Shown in pieces: positions 18,301-26,939 of a stretch of 64,000 nt of DNA. Position numbers and translations under genes: made by a program. The first letter of the stretch is position 1; each line of letters starts with the position of its first letter. The notes under the pieces were generated by a model. It was given only the letters and a program-made list of their open reading frames with translations, made no database searches and was not told the DNA's origin. The DNA is from an uncultured Acetatifactor sp. (GTDB lineage: Bacteria; Bacillota; Clostridia; Lachnospirales; Lachnospiraceae), in the NCBI GenBank assembly GCA_910579755.1, contig CAJTVB010000008.1:62001-126000 (forward strand), read 5' to 3'.

Positions 18301-18335
18301 GGGGACAGAAATTTGGCGTTCTGTTCCCTTTTTTG
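18301..18335 (+). terminator. Strong intrinsic terminator upstream of the YesM-like kinase gene
   Basis: A 10-bp stem GGGGACAGAA/TTCTGTTCCC with one G-U pair and an 8-nt loop is followed by TTTTTTG. It closes the spoIIID transcript and insulates the two-component system. Confidence 0.85.
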
Positions 18336-18456
18336 CGTCCTTGAAAGAGACATTTTGAAAAAAATCCACAAATAATATTACTTTTCGTTATTTACGCTTC
18401 CTATTTTTGCATCTATACTGAACACTGATGTTTTGTGCGAAGGGGGGGCAGGTGAC

Positions 18457-20217
18457 ATGAGAAGAAAACAATACAGTACAGTTTTTTATCAGCTGGCGCT
18501 GTTTTTCTTTGTGGCCGGCATCCTGCCCATCGCCATATTGGGGATATATATGTACAGCCGCATCAGCAGTCTGGCGGGACAGGAGCTGACCCATTCCTAT
18601 GAGCTTCTGGCCTCCCAGTATCTGGGGGCGGTGCAGGAAAAGGTAATGCAGTATGAGACCAGCCTGGACTTTATTGCGAAAAATACCATAATCAATGAGC
18701 AGCTGGGAAATGGGGAGATGAATTCTTATGTCCGGGGCAAGATGATCAGCGAGGAGGTGTCTCAGTCTCTGATTTTGGATGACAGAAACACTATTCGCAG
18801 CTGTCTGATCTATTCCTATCTGGAGGATACGCCGGTGTATGGTACCAGGGTTACCATGGGGGACGTGGCAGTGCGGGAGAAATGGTATCAGTTCTGGAAG
18901 GGGGCGGTAGAAGAGTGGTTTTTTTATGAAAATCCTGTGAATGTCGGAGAAAATCTGGGAGTGCTGGTATATCCCATTTACCATCAGGATCTGACGGCGC
19001 TGAAGTGGGAGCAGATTGGAATCGTAAAGCTGGAGTTTTATCTGCCGCGTTTGTTTGCTCCTGCCAGGGAGGACAGAAACAGCTTTCGAGTGGCGGTTTT
19101 TGATGATAATCGCCAGATCTGGTATCAAAGCGACGGAGTGGATGAACCGGAAGCGCGGAAATGTCTGACGGTGGTTCAGGGGAAAGGCTGGGACGATGGA
19201 AATGTCAGAAATGTGAGCGGGCAGATGATATGTGCCCGGCGCCTGGAGGAGTGCGGTTTGAATCTTCTGCTCTTTTTTGGCCGGGACGGGCTGGAGGAAA
19301 AACGCCGGGAGGTGAACCGGATGATCCTTCCTCTGATTCTTCTGGTGACAGGCATCGACAGTGTGGGCTGTTACATATTTGCCGGAATGTTTTCCAAGAG
19401 AGTCAATTTTCTTGTTAACAAGTTCAAACGGGTGGAGACAGGCGATTTCTCTGTGACGGCGCCTGTCTCCGGAAAGGATGAGCTTCGGATACTGGACGAT
19501 CAGTTCAGTCATATGCTGGAGACCATCAACTCTCTGATCAGAGAAAATTATGTTCAGGAGCTGGAAAAAAAGGAGACGGAGCTGCAGAATCTTCAGCTTC
19601 AGATCAATCCCCACTTTCTGTACAATACGCTGGAGACCATCAGCTCTATTGCGGCTGTACGGCAGACCTTCGCGGTCTGTGAGCTGTGCGGCAGGCTGGG
19701 AGAGATTTTCCGGTACAGTCTGGGAAAGGATTACGGGGAGTTTGTCACGGTGGAGCAGGAGCTGCATCATGTGGAAAACTATGTTTATATCCAAAAGGTG
19801 CGCTATGGAGATAAGTTTGAGGTGTTTTACCATGTGGAGCCTGAGGTGCGGCAGTGTCTGATTCTTCGCTTTATTCTGCAGCCTGTGGTGGAAAATGCCA
19901 TTCTACACGGCATTGCACCCATGACGGGGTGCGGAACTCTGGAGATCACTGTGGAAAGACGGGAAGAGACATTGTGTGTGCGGGTGGAGGATGACGGGGT
20001 CGGCATGGACAGCATGAAAAAAGCGGAGCTGGAGGAGCATATCAACGGCCCGGAGAGCAGCTCCGGGGAGCAGGGGAAGGGAAGCATCGGGGTACGGAAT
20101 GTGCATCGGCGTATCCGGCTGGCCTGCGGGGAACAATATGGAGTCACCATTGAATCTGAGCCGTATCGGGGCTCCAGTTTCCTGATCACATTTCCATTGC
20201 GCAGAAGAGAGGACTGA
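18457..20217 (+). CDS. YesM-type sensor histidine kinase
   Basis: A 586-residue membrane kinase. It has a transmembrane helix at about 11-32, an extracytoplasmic sensor region to about 285, a second helix (LILLVTGIDSVGCYIFAGMF), a HAMP-like linker, and a His_kinase domain whose phospho-acceptor is His386 in QINPHFLYNTLE, then the HATPase domain with ENAILHG and the DDGVGM glycine box. This family senses extracellular glycans or peptides together with a YesN partner, here the next gene 2 bp downstream. ATG 18457 has GGGGGGGCAGG upstream, so an upstream GTG is rejected. It heads the carbohydrate island. Confidence 0.94.
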   Translation: MRRKQYSTVFYQLALFFFVAGILPIAILGIYMYSRISSLAGQELTHSYELLASQYLGAVQEKVMQYETSLDFIAKNTIINEQLGNGEMNSYVRGKMISEEVSQSLILDDRNTIRSCLIYSYLEDTPVYGTRVTMGDVAVREKWYQFWKGAVEEWFFYENPVNVGENLGVLVYPIYHQDLTALKWEQIGIVKLEFYLPRLFAPAREDRNSFRVAVFDDNRQIWYQSDGVDEPEARKCLTVVQGKGWDDGNVRNVSGQMICARRLEECGLNLLLFFGRDGLEEKRREVNRMILPLILLVTGIDSVGCYIFAGMFSKRVNFLVNKFKRVETGDFSVTAPVSGKDELRILDDQFSHMLETINSLIRENYVQELEKKETELQNLQLQINPHFLYNTLETISSIAAVRQTFAVCELCGRLGEIFRYSLGKDYGEFVTVEQELHHVENYVYIQKVRYGDKFEVFYHVEPEVRQCLILRFILQPVVENAILHGIAPMTGCGTLEITVERREETLCVRVEDDGVGMDSMKKAELEEHINGPESSSGEQGKGSIGVRNVHRRIRLACGEQYGVTIESEPYRGSSFLITFPLRRRED

Positions 20218-20219
20218 AA

Positions 20220-21869
20220 ATGTACAGATTGATGGTTGTGGACGATGAAGCGTTGATCCGTCAGGGACTGCTGGCCAGATTGGAGTTTTTGGGGTTTGCC
20301 TTTGAGCAGGTGTGGGAGGCCGGAGGCGGAACGGAGGCTTTTAAGATTCTGGAGGAATCGCCGGTGGACATCTGCATCGCGGATATTCAGATGCCGGATC
20401 TGGACGGCCTGACTTTTATCGAAAGAGCAAAGCAGCTCCGGGGAGGAATGAAAACACAATTTATCCTATTGAGCGGCTATGCGGAGTTTTCCTATGCCGA
20501 GCGGGCTATTTCGCTGGGAGTGTCGGACTACCTGCTGAAGCCTCTGGCCAATGAGGAGCTGTCCAGGGCTATGAATAAAGCCATGGGCCTTCTGGAGGAG
20601 GAGGCCAGGCGGCGGGCTACGGCCGCATCCCGGGAGCACCTGGCCAGGACCCAGCAGGACTTCTGGCTGGAACGGGAGATCAACGCTCTGTTGAATGAGA
20701 AAAAGCCGCTGGAAAACAGAAAACGCTATCCCCAGCTTCAGGAAAGACATCCCGAACTGCTCTGTGCGGGAGAACGGATGCTGATGCTGGGAATATTGAA
20801 CATTGAGGCGGACATACAGCAGGGAAGCTTTGCGAGAGAGGATGCGGAGCTGCTGCGCTTTTCGGTGCGGAACGTGTTTTCCGAGCTGGCATCCAGGGGA
20901 GCCAAGCTCATTGCGGACAACCTCACCAATATGGAACAGATGTATCTGATCTTTATCGGAAGCGAGCCCATGAGCCTCCGGGAGGAGGTGGAACGGATTT
21001 TCGTCAGAATATATACGTTGTTCGAGAGGAAGCTGGATGTGTTTCTGTCCATGGGGGTCAGCAGCTGCCGGAAATCTCTGGATGCCGCCGCCAGAAGAGA
21101 GGCGGGAGAAGCATTGAAATGGCGTGATGCCCAGGACAGGCTGGCCCTTTGCTTTTACGGGGACCGGAAAATGCTGGAGGTAAAGAATTTTCCTACGGCG
21201 GAGCTGAATCTGTTGGGCGTCTTTATGGAGAGGGGAGACCTGGAGGGCATGCGTAAATCCATTGGGCGGATTTTAGCGGAACAGCTTCATTCCCGGTACA
21301 GTGCTCAGTTTACCCATATGATCCTGGGACGCATTCTCAACATGGCTCTGCTGGCCTTTCCGGCCAGCGAGGGAAGAGAGGAGAGGCTGGAGGAGCTGAT
21401 GTCCGGTTTTACCCTGGCGGATGAGACCGGGGAGCCCAAGGAGCTGGCGGAACGGCTTTACGCCCTGCTGCTTCGCTATATTGGGCAGGAATTCCAGGAG
21501 GCTCATGCGGAGGATAAGATCAAACTGGCCATTCAGTATATGCAGCAGAATTTCGAGCGGAATATTGTGATCAACGAGCTGGCGGGACGGTACGGAATGA
21601 GCCCCAACTATTTTTCCACCATGTTCAAAAAGGAGACAAACCAGTCAGCTATTGCCTATCTGACAAATCTGCGGGTACAAAAGGCGGCCTGGTATCTGGA
21701 AAATACAGAAGAGAGCGCAGTGGATATCTCCCAGCGGGTGGGATATGAGGACAGTCAATACTTTTTCAGGGTGTTTAAAAAGACTATGGGGATGACTCCC
21801 CTGATGTATCGAAAGGAATACAGAAAAAATGCAAGTGAACGAAGTGACAGAGAGAAAGATAACGGATAA
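20220..21869 (+). CDS. YesN-type response regulator with AraC DNA-binding domain
   Basis: A 549-residue regulator partner of the preceding kinase. The N-terminal receiver has the acidic pair at 8-9, the phosphoacceptor Asp55 in IADIQMPDLDG and Lys107 in LLKPLA. A long central helical region (about 125-430) is followed by a C-terminal AraC/XylS domain with two HTH motifs, including INELAGRYGMSPNYFSTMFK and VGYEDSQYFFRVFKKTMG. YesN proteins activate adjacent transporter and glycosidase genes, so the island downstream is the likely regulon. Its 3' end overlaps the MFS gene by 41 bp. Confidence 0.94.
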   Translation: MYRLMVVDDEALIRQGLLARLEFLGFAFEQVWEAGGGTEAFKILEESPVDICIADIQMPDLDGLTFIERAKQLRGGMKTQFILLSGYAEFSYAERAISLGVSDYLLKPLANEELSRAMNKAMGLLEEEARRRATAASREHLARTQQDFWLEREINALLNEKKPLENRKRYPQLQERHPELLCAGERMLMLGILNIEADIQQGSFAREDAELLRFSVRNVFSELASRGAKLIADNLTNMEQMYLIFIGSEPMSLREEVERIFVRIYTLFERKLDVFLSMGVSSCRKSLDAAARREAGEALKWRDAQDRLALCFYGDRKMLEVKNFPTAELNLLGVFMERGDLEGMRKSIGRILAEQLHSRYSAQFTHMILGRILNMALLAFPASEGREERLEELMSGFTLADETGEPKELAERLYALLLRYIGQEFQEAHAEDKIKLAIQYMQQNFERNIVINELAGRYGMSPNYFSTMFKKETNQSAIAYLTNLRVQKAAWYLENTEESAVDISQRVGYEDSQYFFRVFKKTMGMTPLMYRKEYRKNASERSDREKDNG

Positions 21870-23157
21870 AAGGCAGGCATTTTTCCTGTTTGTCATCTGC
21901 TGGATGGCATATTTTACCTGCTATATCGGAAGGCTGAATTATTCATCTGCCATGGCGGCCATGATCGAGGAAGCGGTTCTGACCAAGACACAGGCCGGAA
22001 CCATCAGCATGGTGTACTTTTTTGTCTACGGCTCCGGGCAGCTGTTGAACGGCTTTTTGGGAGACCGGCTTCCTCCGGGAAGAATGATCTTTGGGGGATT
22101 ATTCCTGTCCATGATCTGCAATCTGCTGATGGGCGTGTCAGGCTCCTTCGGCATTATGGCCGTGGTGTGGGGCATCAACGGATATGCCCAGTCCATGGTG
22201 TGGCCCCCTATTATCCGGATTTTTGCCAGAAGGCTGGAGGAGGCCGTGCGTCTGCGCTATTGTGTGGATATCGTCTCCACTCAGGCGGCGGGCACTCTGG
22301 CGGCCTATGTGCTGTCGGCAGCGGTGCTGGCAGTGTCCGGCTGGCGGACAGTGTTCTGGGGAGCGGGACTTTGCCTGCTGGCAGCCGCCATTCTCTGGGC
22401 CGCAGGCTACGCCCGGGTGGAGCGAATTGCCGGAGGGCAGGCCGGGGCATCCCGGAATGGCAGAAAGCTTTTTGAGGGGAAGAAAGACAAGGCCGAGGAA
22501 TCCGCACCTGCTGCCGGAAAGGGCGGAAGGAGTTTTCTTACATTGATTGGGGGAGGACTCTGGCTGATCATTCTGCCGGTGGTAGTCCACGGAATTTTGA
22601 AGGACGGCGTTACCTCCTGGGTTCCCACATACATACTGGAGACCTTTCATACCTCAGCATCCCTGTCTGTGCTGGTGACCACGGTGCTTCCCATCGTCAA
22701 TCTTTCCGGCGCCTACCTGGCCCGGGCCCTTTACCGCAAATGTGGCGGCAACGAGGTCAGGGCATCCGCCGTCTTTTTCAGTGTGTCGGTAGCGGCCCTG
22801 CTGGCCCTCTGGACTGTGGGATCCTTTTCTCTGGTGCTGACGGTGGTATTGCTTTCGATAATCACCGCCTCCATGATGGGAGTCAATACGCTGTTTGTGA
22901 ACCTGCTTCCCCTCCGCTATGAGAAGGAGGGGAAGGTGTCCAGTGTATCCGGCTTCTTGAATGCCTGCGCTTATCTTGGCACCGCAGTCTCTACCTTTTC
23001 CATTGGCCTGATGGTGGAGGGATTGGGATGGGGCGCTACAGTGGCCGGATGGCTGGCAGTGACGGCGGTGGGACTGGTGGTCTGCCTGGCCGTGAGAGGC
23101 AGGTACAGAACCGGCGATACACAGAGCAGTGATTCCGGCTCGGCAGCCTCTTCGTAG
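21829..23157 (+). CDS. MFS transporter, organophosphate:phosphate antiporter (OPA) type
   Basis: A 442-residue membrane protein with 12 predicted helices in two halves and a central loop (about 195-230) rich in Lys and Glu. The N-terminus (CWMAYFTCYIGRLNYSSAM) and the GxxxDRLPPGR loop resemble GlpT/UhpT-like transporters, which exchange sugar or glycerol phosphates for phosphate. The true substrate is unknown. The start overlaps the regulator gene by 41 bp, so it is cotranscribed with the two-component system. Its last 187 bp overlap, tail to tail, the minus-strand PHP gene. Confidence 0.85.
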   Translation: MQVNEVTERKITDKRQAFFLFVICWMAYFTCYIGRLNYSSAMAAMIEEAVLTKTQAGTISMVYFFVYGSGQLLNGFLGDRLPPGRMIFGGLFLSMICNLLMGVSGSFGIMAVVWGINGYAQSMVWPPIIRIFARRLEEAVRLRYCVDIVSTQAAGTLAAYVLSAAVLAVSGWRTVFWGAGLCLLAAAILWAAGYARVERIAGGQAGASRNGRKLFEGKKDKAEESAPAAGKGGRSFLTLIGGGLWLIILPVVVHGILKDGVTSWVPTYILETFHTSASLSVLVTTVLPIVNLSGAYLARALYRKCGGNEVRASAVFFSVSVAALLALWTVGSFSLVLTVVLLSIITASMMGVNTLFVNLLPLRYEKEGKVSSVSGFLNACAYLGTAVSTFSIGLMVEGLGWGATVAGWLAVTAVGLVVCLAVRGRYRTGDTQSSDSGSAASS

Positions 23158-24662
23158 AGCTTAGGAATCACGGGACAGAGCGGATCCGAAATCCCGGCGC
23201 CTGAGTCCCCGAGGTCCAAGGCTGCCAGGTGTGCGAACTTTTCCCAGGGAATGCTTAAGGGGCTGTCCGGAGAGATCCGTTCCTCTATGGTGCCGCCGGA
23301 CAGCCGCAGAGTCATGAGATATGTTTTGCCCGGGTCGACGGGACACCCGGGCTTTCCGCCGTCCAGAATGCGGAAGACGGTGCACCGCTGCTCCGGGAGA
23401 TTTTCCGCCGCCAGCAGAGGGCCCTTTGATACCCAGGTACAGCGTTCTCTCACTGCCAGATCCAGGGCTTCGGAGGCAGGAAGGCCCCGGTCCTGGACAA
23501 AGGTGGCGTAGTTTCCTGCCAGCTTCCATTTTCCGTGAAGATCCATGCCGCAGGTAACCGCAATGTGCCAGCCGGCCAGAATCAGCTTTTCCCAGAGCAG
23601 AAGAGCCGGCTCATTTACCTCCTTCAAGGGCTCGGGATTGTTGAAAATCTCGATGAAATCCACATCAGAGTAATCTGTCATCTGCATCTCAAAGCGGCAG
23701 CCGGTGGCAAAGGGGTAGCCGTAGGAGAAGGGATGGGCGATGCCTGCCAGGGCGCCTGTGCTTCGGATTTTGCGAAAGATCAGCTCAGGACGGCGGGGAT
23801 CGATGGAATCCCAGGGAACATATTCCCGCAGATTAAGACACAGAATATGTCCGTAATAGGTAGTATATTCCATGCCGTAAATGCACTGGATGGAATTGGG
23901 TGTTTCCTCCAGCAGCGCCTTCATTTTCGGGTGGCCGGAAATGGTATTGTGGTCCGTCAGCGCAAAGGCGTCGACACCGTCTGCTGCCATATGATCCAGC
24001 AGGTCTTGACAGCTCAGGGAGGCATCGGATTCTGTAGTGTGATTGTGCAGCTCCAGTCTTAAAAATTTTTGCGGGCTTTCTGTTTTTGTGTTTTTTGTTT
24101 CCGGTGCGTCTGCCTCAGTTTTTGCAATGTCTGATTCAGCTTCAGCCGTTTCTGCTTTCGTAATCATCTTTTGTTCTGCTTCTTTGCAGTTTTCCAGCTT
24201 TTTCCCCTTAATGGTTACTGTGTAAGGCGTATCGTCCAACAGAACCTGAAATACCAAAACCGTAACCTTCAGCACACCCTCCAGGCGTTCGGGCATAATA
24301 CAGCCCTGGGAGAGCTCTCCCGGACCAAAGTGCATATGCCGGCAGGTGAGCTGTTTGTGGATACAGCCTATAAATTCATCGTTCAGGAAAGCGGAAATGT
24401 GGATCTCCGTCTTGGTCTCCCGGAAAAACAGTTCGGCCAGCTGCTCCCGGCTCATGGCTTCATAGGCGCTGGTGTTGTACCGGAGACGACAGTAATCTAC
24501 CAACTCTTCCACCGGTACCTGAGAGGGAGATTCATAATGCTGTTTGTCGAAGGCAAGACAGATATCCAGCTCCTCCAGGGGATCCGTCAGACAGAAGGTA
24601 TAGGTGATCTGGCCGATGAACTCTCTGCTGAGAAGGCCCTTGGCCTCATATAATTGCTGCAT
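22971..24662 (-). CDS. PHP-domain metal-dependent phosphoesterase family protein (CehA/McbA-like)
   Basis: A 563-residue protein without a signal peptide. Residues about 1-160 form an unrecognised N-terminal beta-rich region, then a charged linker of Glu/Ala/Thr/Lys repeats (about 165-200) leads to a PHP domain with LELHNHTTESDASLS, FALTDHNTISG and IAHPFSYG, which carry the metal-binding His and Asp residues. Later HGKWK and CGMDLHG complete the site. The C-terminal 60 residues are Thr/Pro-rich and read antisense to the MFS gene, so the stop may originally have lain further upstream. Substrate unknown. Confidence 0.8.
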   Translation of the reverse strand: MQQLYEAKGLLSREFIGQITYTFCLTDPLEELDICLAFDKQHYESPSQVPVEELVDYCRLRYNTSAYEAMSREQLAELFFRETKTEIHISAFLNDEFIGCIHKQLTCRHMHFGPGELSQGCIMPERLEGVLKVTVLVFQVLLDDTPYTVTIKGKKLENCKEAEQKMITKAETAEAESDIAKTEADAPETKNTKTESPQKFLRLELHNHTTESDASLSCQDLLDHMAADGVDAFALTDHNTISGHPKMKALLEETPNSIQCIYGMEYTTYYGHILCLNLREYVPWDSIDPRRPELIFRKIRSTGALAGIAHPFSYGYPFATGCRFEMQMTDYSDVDFIEIFNNPEPLKEVNEPALLLWEKLILAGWHIAVTCGMDLHGKWKLAGNYATFVQDRGLPASEALDLAVRERCTWVSKGPLLAAENLPEQRCTVFRILDGGKPGCPVDPGKTYLMTLRLSGGTIEERISPDSPLSIPWEKFAHLAALDLGDSGAGISDPLCPVIPKLYEEAAEPESLLCVSPVLYLPLTARQTTSPTAVTASHPATVAPHPNPSTIRPMEKVETAVPR

Positions 24663-24690
24663 TTTCAGTTCCTCCTGATTTTCAGATAGT

Positions 24691-24729
24691 TTGACGGCAG
24701 GGACAGCAGTCTTAACTGTTTGCCGTCAA
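24691..24729. promoter_or_regulatory. Inverted repeat in the divergent promoter region, possible operator
   Basis: TTGACGGCA (24691-24699) and TGCCGTCAA (24721-24729) are perfect inverted 9-mers, with a nested ACAG/CTGT pair inside (24703-24706 and 24716-24719). The element sits between the divergent PHP gene and the phosphoesterase gene, a good place for a shared operator such as a YesN site. Confidence 0.45.
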
Positions 24730-24880
24730 CCTTACTATAACGGAAAAACACCCTGTGCGGAATGGACAAATCAAAGAGGAGAGGTGGAAAATTTCCCAAT
24801 ACAGATCGGAGTTTTCTCCATTGTGGAACAGAACGGAATTTTCCTATTATAATAAAAAGATTTCAGGGAGGAAAGACGGA

Positions 24881-25813
24881 TTGGAAAAGAAACTGCATTT
24901 CAGGGAGGACGGAACTTTTCGGATCCTTCAGCTGACAGATATTCATTACACCGAGGATGACGAGCGGGATCATAGAACCGTGGCGCTGATGCGGGATTTG
25001 ATCCGGCGGGAGCAGCCCGATTTTATTGTCACTACAGGAGATACCGTTTACGGGGAAAAAAATCTGGAGTATCTGCCTCTGGCGCTGGCGCCGCTGACGG
25101 AGTCCAAAATTCCCTGGACCTTTACCTTCGGAAACCATGATGTGGAGTTTGCGGGAAACCGTGAAGAACTGTTTGCGGCGGTTCGGAGGCTGCCGGGGTG
25201 TATGGCGTATCACGATCCGGCCTCTTTGGACGGCATGGGAAACCATACCATTGGCATTGAAGACGGAGAGGGAAGAGTGCGGTGGCTGATTTTCGGCATG
25301 GATTCGGGAGACTACAATCCGTTGAAGCAGGTTGGAGGCTACGGCTTTGTGACCCACAATCAGATCCATTGGTATCAGGATCAGATCCGCAGACAGGAGC
25401 AGCAGGGAGAGGATTTTGGGGTTCTGATCTTTCAGCATATGGCCCTGCCGGAATATGCGGAGGTGTTCCGCTATGAGACCTGCTACGGTACAAGGCGGGA
25501 GGGGTTTGGATGTCCCAGGATCAACACGGGATTTTTCGCGGCCATGGTTCAGGCAGGCCACAATCCCAGCATGTTTGTGGGACATGATCATGTGAATGAT
25601 TTTTACGGGAAGCTCTACGGCGTGACTTTAGGGTACGGCCGGGCCACCGGCTACGGAACCTATGGAGCCCAGGATTTTGCCCGGGGGGGAAGGGTGTTTG
25701 TGCTGAACCAGGAGGATGCCTCTTCTTACACTACCTATGTAAGCCTGGAGGGCGGCATTGTGGTGGACGATCCTTGGCGGTATGAACCGTTGGAAAAAAG
25801 GGCGGAGGGATAA
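24881..25813 (+). CDS. Calcineurin-like metallophosphoesterase
   Basis: A 310-residue protein of the metallophosphoesterase superfamily. Metal-binding motifs appear in order: LQLTDIHY, TTGDTVYG, FTFGNHDVEF, FQHMALPEY and FVGHDHVNDFYG, the last with the paired histidines. No signal peptide is present. I chose TTG 24881 because GGGAGGAAAG lies just upstream; longer frames have no ribosome site. Related enzymes include cytoplasmic phosphodiesterases and phosphatases acting on phospholipid head groups or sugar phosphates; the exact substrate is unknown. It stands divergent to the PHP gene and just before the importer operon. Confidence 0.85.
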   Translation: MEKKLHFREDGTFRILQLTDIHYTEDDERDHRTVALMRDLIRREQPDFIVTTGDTVYGEKNLEYLPLALAPLTESKIPWTFTFGNHDVEFAGNREELFAAVRRLPGCMAYHDPASLDGMGNHTIGIEDGEGRVRWLIFGMDSGDYNPLKQVGGYGFVTHNQIHWYQDQIRRQEQQGEDFGVLIFQHMALPEYAEVFRYETCYGTRREGFGCPRINTGFFAAMVQAGHNPSMFVGHDHVNDFYGKLYGVTLGYGRATGYGTYGAQDFARGGRVFVLNQEDASSYTTYVSLEGGIVVDDPWRYEPLEKRAEG

Positions 25814-25876
25814 ATAACTATCAGATTATAATCGAATAAGTGTAGAAATTTACAGAGAATAAAGGAAAATAGTCCA

Positions 25877-25906
25877 TTGTTTCAGAAGATGGCGTTTCAG
25901 TATAAT
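25877..25906 (+). promoter_or_regulatory. Sigma-A-like promoter of the ABC importer operon
   Basis: TTGTTT (25877-25882), an 18-bp spacer and a consensus TATAAT (25901-25906), 35 bp before the permease start. Confidence 0.55.
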
Positions 25907-25940
25907 AATTCCACTAGAGCAAGGAAGAGGAGGGTATTAC

Positions 25941-26873
25941 ATGAAAAGCAGTGTAAAGGCTCAAAAAGCGCCCATCGGAAAGCGGCTCGTCAAGTTCTGG
26001 CCGCTGTATGTCATGCTGGTGCCGTGTATTATCTACTATATTTTGATCAAGTATGTACCCATGGCCGGACTTTTGCTGGCGTTTAAGGATTACTCCTACA
26101 AAAAAGGGATTTTTGGAAGCCCCTGGGTGGGCTGGCGTTATTTTGAAACCTTTTTCACCAGCTATGACTGCCTGCGGCTGATTAAGAACACGCTGGTGGT
26201 CGGATTGATCAAATGTATCCTGGAATTTCCCTTCGCCATCATTCTGGCGCTGATGCTGAATGAGGTGCGGAACATGAAATTCAAGAAGATAACCCAGACC
26301 ATTACATATCTTCCTCACTTCCTGTCCACGGTTATCATTATCACCATGCTGCAGAGGATTCTGGCTCCCGGAGAAGGTCTTCTGAACCAGATCATAGCTC
26401 AGATGGGAGGAAGCGGAGATACCTTCTTCCTGATGGAAACCAAGTACTTTTATCAGATTTTGTTCTCCATGGATCTGTGGCGCAACATCGGCTGGGACTC
26501 CATTATTTATCTGGCAGCCATAGCCGGAGTGGACAGCTCGCTTTATGAGGCGGCGGAGATGGACGGCTGCGGCAAGCTGAAGCGCATGTGGCATATTACT
26601 CTGCCGGGGATCCGGGGAACCATCGGCCTTTTGTTTATCATGGGTATCGGCGGCCTGCTCTCATCGGGGTTTGAACAGATTTATCTGCTGCGTACACCCG
26701 GCAACATGGATCTGGCGGACACCCTGGACGTATATGTAGTGCGGATCGGTCTGTTGGGAGGACAGTTCGGATATGCCACGGCCATCGGGTTGATTCAGGG
26801 ACTGGTAGGACTGGTCATGGTGGTGACGGCAAACAAGATATGCAAGAAGATGACAGAGGTCAGTCTCTGGTAG
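25941..26873 (+). CDS. ABC sugar transporter permease (LplB-type)
   Basis: A 310-residue membrane subunit with six predicted helices and the permease EAA signature (EAAEMDGCGKLKRMWHITLPG) that docks the ATPase. The N-terminus (VKFWPLYVMLVPCIIYYIL) is typical of LplB/YtcP permeases paired with large substrate-binding lipoproteins. AGGAAGAGGAGGG precedes the ATG. It opens the importer operon and is followed by the binding protein and second permease. No ATPase gene is present in the window; such importers commonly use a shared MsmX-type ATPase. Confidence 0.95.
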   Translation: MKSSVKAQKAPIGKRLVKFWPLYVMLVPCIIYYILIKYVPMAGLLLAFKDYSYKKGIFGSPWVGWRYFETFFTSYDCLRLIKNTLVVGLIKCILEFPFAIILALMLNEVRNMKFKKITQTITYLPHFLSTVIIITMLQRILAPGEGLLNQIIAQMGGSGDTFFLMETKYFYQILFSMDLWRNIGWDSIIYLAAIAGVDSSLYEAAEMDGCGKLKRMWHITLPGIRGTIGLLFIMGIGGLLSSGFEQIYLLRTPGNMDLADTLDVYVVRIGLLGGQFGYATAIGLIQGLVGLVMVVTANKICKKMTEVSLW

Positions 26874-26939
26874 CGAAGGAAATTGAGAACCTTCTGACGC
26901 AAGTCTTTATATAGAAGGAAAATTAAAGGAGGAAAGAAC

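Noticed and set aside
18388..19833. 481-codon minus-strand frame opposite the sensor kinase
   Set aside because: The plus strand shows complete kinase motifs; no initiation site for the minus frame.
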